Shown: one piece after another, positions 21,029 through 22,823 of the stretch
How the letters are laid out: every line of letters begins with the position of its first letter
How positions within the stretch are numbered: position 1 is the first letter of the stretch
DNA from: HK-STAS-PATE-42 sp964461505
GTDB lineage: Bacteria; Patescibacteriota; Saccharimonadia; Saccharimonadales; HK-STAS-PATE-42
Direction: 5' to 3'
NCBI GenBank assembly: GCA_964461505.1
Contig: CAYWUW010000011.1
Location: 1 to 22,823 of the forward strand
Length of the DNA stretch: 22,823 nucleotides
Position numbers and translations under genes: made by a program
Notes under the pieces: generated by a model
The model's input: the letters and a program-made list of their open reading frames with translations, nothing else
The model's database searches: none
Told to the model about the DNA's origin: nothing

Positions 21029-21328
21029 ATGGGATTATTTAATGTTGAGACTTGGTATAAGGCTCCTGATAAGAGCGAGAGTGTGGCCTTAGTTGCTATA
21101 AAAGGGGTTGGTAAAACGGTTTGTAATGCTGGCTGCAGTAGCTCGTATCAGGTTGTTTCTGGAAGTGGGACTTTCTTTTTTCCAGAACTTGGCGTTCGGC
21201 AGGATGTTGGGCCTGGAGATGTGGTTGATGTTTCATCCGGAAGAGTTTACCGAGATGAGGGTGATTTGGTGATAATTTGTACAAGCCGGCCGGCGTTTGA
21301 TCCTACAGCGGTAGTTGTGGTAGAATAG
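21029..21328 (+). CDS. Small cupin-like protein
   Basis: The 99-residue protein has a single-domain cupin-like pattern: YQVVSGSGTFFF, then DVGPGDVVDVSSGRVYRDEGDLVIICTSRPAFDP. These match the G-x-G strand, the PGD turn and the final P-F-P strand of cupins. The His residues that bind metal in enzymatic cupins are absent, so a metal-free binding or regulatory role is more likely. An N-terminal CNAGCSSSY holds two cysteines. It lies between the kinase and rpsF and has its own -10 box. The rpsF promoter seems to be inside its last codons (21321-21326). The fold is inferred from pattern only. Confidence 0.6.
   Translation: MGLFNVETWYKAPDKSESVALVAIKGVGKTVCNAGCSSSYQVVSGSGTFFFPELGVRQDVGPGDVVDVSSGRVYRDEGDLVIICTSRPAFDPTAVVVVE
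21321..21326 (+). promoter_or_regulatory. Probable -10 box of the rpsF-ssb-rpsR operon
   Basis: TAGAAT preceded by TTGTGG is an extended -10 element overlapping the 3' end of the cupin-like gene. TTGATC, 18 bases upstream, is a weak -35. The leader to rpsF would be about 80 bases and contains a hairpin. Confidence 0.45.
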
Positions 21329-21349
21329 AGTTTACATCAAACTTATCTT

Positions 21350-21378
21350 GAAGAATTGATCTCGTGAAACGATTCTTC
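21350..21378 (+). promoter_or_regulatory. Hairpin in the rpsF leader
   Basis: GAAGAAT (21350-21356) pairs with ATTCTTC (21372-21378) around a 15-base loop. In other bacteria the S6:S18 complex binds a structured rpsF leader and represses its own operon. A similar role is possible here, but I cannot identify the diagnostic CCG bulge motif. Confidence 0.3.
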
Positions 21379-21413
21379 TACCTAAAAAATTGAAAGGAAG
21401 GTAACCATAAGAT

Positions 21414-21806
21414 ATGAGTAAGTATGAATTAATTGTTGTTCTGGATGCTGAGGTGAAAGATCTGAAAAAGAAGATCGAGGCTTTGGTGGTTGAAAATGGC
21501 TTTAAGATTGCTGAGCAGGAAGATTTGGGTTTGCGAGATCTGGCTTATAAAATTAAGGGTCAGGAAAAGGCAAACTACATTAAGTTTATTGCGGAAGGGG
21601 AAGGTTCTGGTATTAAGAAGCTCGAAAATGCTTTTAACCTTGAACCTGGAGTGTTAAGATATTTAACAATAGCTTTAACTGAAAAGCTAGAAAAAATCCG
21701 TGAGCAGATGGCTCTGGTTAGAAAAGAGCTCCAAGCAAAGCGTGAAGATGGTGCCAAAAGCCCGAAAGAGGCCGATAATTCTAAAAAAGAAAGCGCAGAG
21801 GAGTAG
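21414..21806 (+). CDS. rpsF: 30S ribosomal protein S6
   Basis: The 130-residue protein has the S6 ferredoxin-like fold: YELIVVLDAEV at the start, LGLRDLAYKIKGQEKANYIKF in the centre and LEPGVLRYLTIALTEK at the end. A charged Lys/Glu tail of about 30 residues extends beyond the usual core. It binds S18 in the platform of the small subunit. A strong ribosome site, AAGGAAGG (21394-21401), precedes the ATG by 12 bases. It is first in the conserved order rpsF-ssb-rpsR. Confidence 0.96.
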   Translation: MSKYELIVVLDAEVKDLKKKIEALVVENGFKIAEQEDLGLRDLAYKIKGQEKANYIKFIAEGEGSGIKKLENAFNLEPGVLRYLTIALTEKLEKIREQMALVRKELQAKREDGAKSPKEADNSKKESAEE

Positions 21807-21859
21807 GTTCTAACTCTAAAAAGAGGTTTAGTTAAGCTTAATTAAAAAAGGATAGAAAT

Positions 21860-22324
21860 ATGGCAAGAAGTGTAAATCAGGTTAGCATTTTAGGAAGACT
21901 TACGAAAGATCCTGAACTTAGGCAAACTCCAAACGGAAAGAGTGTGGCTAGCTTTTCGATGGCTTTGAACAGAAGTTATAAAGGTGCGGATGGCGAATGG
22001 GTCGAGGACACAGATTTTATTGATGTTGTGGCGTGGGGACCTCTTGCCGAAAGAGTTGAAAAGTATGTTAAGCGCGGCCAACGTTTGTTTGTTGAAGGTA
22101 GATTAAGCCAAAGAAGTTGGGAGCAAGATGGCCAGAAGCGTAGTAAAGTAGAGGTTGTTGCGAATGATGTAACCTTTATTGAAGCTGCTGGAGACGGTGG
22201 TGATTCTGGTTTTAGCGGAGGCGGATCTTCATCTGATGATTCTGCTGGTTCTAGCAAATCTGATGATGTGGTGGTGGAAGATGTGAGTGATGAAGAGATT
22301 GATTTGGATTCAATTCCGTTTTAA
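21860..22324 (+). CDS. ssb: Single-stranded DNA-binding protein
   Basis: The 154-residue protein has an N-terminal OB fold: VNQVSILGRLTKDPELRQT, FSMALNRSYK, DFIDVVAWGPLAERVEKYV, LFVEGRLSQRSW. A Gly/Ser/Asp-rich linker and the acidic tip DLDSIPF follow, a slight variant of the usual DDIPF tail that recruits partner proteins. The length is slightly below that of typical SSB. An AAGGAT ribosome site lies before the ATG; a TAAGCTTA site (21833) sits in the 53-base gap after rpsF. Confidence 0.97.
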   Translation: MARSVNQVSILGRLTKDPELRQTPNGKSVASFSMALNRSYKGADGEWVEDTDFIDVVAWGPLAERVEKYVKRGQRLFVEGRLSQRSWEQDGQKRSKVEVVANDVTFIEAAGDGGDSGFSGGGSSSDDSAGSSKSDDVVVEDVSDEEIDLDSIPF

Positions 22325-22355
22325 GTAATTTAAGTTTAGATAATAAAGAAGATTT

Positions 22356-22610
22356 ATGAGTGATAAAAAGAGACCAAGTGAGATTCCAGCCTATTTTGAT
22401 TATTTGGATGGTGAACTTTTGAAGAGATATTTAAATTACTTTGGCAAAATTAAGCCTAGAAGTAGAACTGGTTTAAGCCAGAAGCAGCAGGCGGCTCTTG
22501 CTACGGCAATTAAGCGTGCGAGGCACTTGGCGATTCTGCCTTTTGTTACACACTATGTTGATGCGGGGCGAGCGTTTGTTCCGAGGCGCAGTCATAGATC
22601 TGAAGATTAA
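22356..22610 (+). CDS. rpsR: 30S ribosomal protein S18
   Basis: The 84-residue protein has the S18 signature YFDYLDGELLKRYLNYFGKI, then KPRSRTGLSQKQQAALATAIKRARHLAILPFV. It binds 16S rRNA with S6. The N-terminal Cys-rich segment of zinc-binding S18 forms is absent. Its TAA stop (22608-22610) is the first three bases of a TAAGCTTA site. No rplI follows within the window. Confidence 0.96.
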   Translation: MSDKKRPSEIPAYFDYLDGELLKRYLNYFGKIKPRSRTGLSQKQQAALATAIKRARHLAILPFVTHYVDAGRAFVPRRSHRSED

Positions 22611-22823
22611 GCTTAGCCTTTTTACTCCTCCACTTCTTACTCCTAACCTTGGGGGAGGTGGCCTGAAAGGCCGGAGGGGGCTTTCAGGCTTTGTGCTGTT
22701 AAGCTTAGCTCTTCTTCTAAATATTTTTTCTTTTCTGCTGATTACACCCTCCCCTAGCCCCCGCAATAAATGCGGGGCAGGCTCCTCCTCTCAAGGGAGG
22801 GGAACTTGCCCTCGAATCCGCTT
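22611..22823. repeat. Right-end repeat region
   Basis: No gene is seen. The family A double hairpin at 22648-22682 is identical over 35 bases to 90-124. TAAGCTTA occurs at 22700. A stem CCCCGCA/TGCGGGG (22759-22765 and 22771-22777) sits inside a longer element with CTCCCCT near 22749 and AGGGAGGGG near 22795. The double hairpin just after rpsR could stop transcription, but no T-run follows directly. Confidence 0.8.

Larger units (their letters stand above)
65..22707. repeat. Iterated palindrome TAAGCTTA, 49 copies across the window
   Basis: Exact TAAGCTTA starts at 65, 140, 934, 1251, 1534, 1861, 2350, 2419, 2950, 3178, 3687, 3876, 4209, 4233, 4917, 5883, 5908, 6596, 8550, 9710, 10811, 11110, 11572, 12096, 12163, 12719, 12891, 13462, 13559, 13637, 14015, 14363, 15322, 15787, 15931, 17108, 17129, 17384, 17526, 17947, 18107, 19573, 20070, 20137, 20479, 20997, 21833, 22608 and 22700. 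The base before is always C or T (16 C, 33 T). The base after is A or G in 45 cases. The combination CTAAGCTTAG occurs only once, at 65. More than 20 single-base relatives TAAGTTTA/TAAACTTA (for example 405, 1699, 5102, 8112, 9407, 12213, 17612, 19161, 22331) and four TAGGCTTA (954, 3106, 4577, and TTAGGCTTAA near 255) extend the family. About three quarters of exact copies are inside genes. Counts were made by eye. Confidence 0.95.

Noticed and set aside
65..22707. CRISPR array or cloning-linker explanation for the repeated AAGCTT
   Set aside because: Spacing is irregular, copies are inside conserved genes in frame, and flanks follow their own consensus; neither spacers nor vector sequence is visible.

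Overview
The window is about 22.8 kb of moderately AT-rich bacterial chromosome. I read it as Candidate Phyla Radiation (Patescibacteria) DNA, with moderate confidence. The reasons are divergent but complete housekeeping genes (valS with HIGQ in place of HIGH, cysS, uvrB, ftsK, rpsF-ssb-rpsR), a VirD4/HerA-like ATPase, several proteins I cannot place, many -10 boxes lying almost on the start codon, and a solenoid protein pair whose C-terminus resembles small repeat proteins I recall from CPR genomes. The sequence alone does not fix the class. The standard code is in use: TGA ends the DHH gene.

Layout. 1-508 is repeat-rich intergenic DNA with one possible minigene. 509-3217 (+) is valS. 3228-9484 (-) is an unusual cluster. 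In transcription order it holds a hexad-repeat solenoid protein, a VirD4/HerA-like ATPase, a second solenoid paralog, a proline-rich membrane protein frame broken by two in-frame stops, and an FHA-domain protein. 9563-11620 (-) is uvrB. 11650-12833 (-) is a pair of related membrane-anchored coiled-coil proteins. 13011-15266 (+) is ftsK. 15267-16003 has no gene and is packed with palindromic repeats. 16004-17170 (-) is a secreted calcium-repeat surface protein. 17241-17603 (-) is a YraN-family protein. From 17664 all genes are on +: a DHH phosphoesterase, cysS, an APH-like kinase, a cupin-like protein, and rpsF-ssb-rpsR. The right end is repeats again.

Two features run across the whole window. 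First, the palindrome TAAGCTTA occurs 49 times by eye, roughly one per 466 bases, where chance predicts fewer than one. It lies in genes and between them, with a pyrimidine before it every time and a purine after it in 45 of 49 cases. It behaves like a HIP1-type iterated palindrome or a DNA uptake-type signal. Second, several families of GC-rich palindromic repeats fill the intergenic spaces. Copies have also entered the reading frames of valS and uvrB without breaking them.

The best candidate for an undescribed system is 3228-9484: an ATPase bracketed by two paralogous hexad-repeat solenoid proteins, followed by a proline-rich membrane protein and an FHA protein, all on one strand. Its function is unknown to me.
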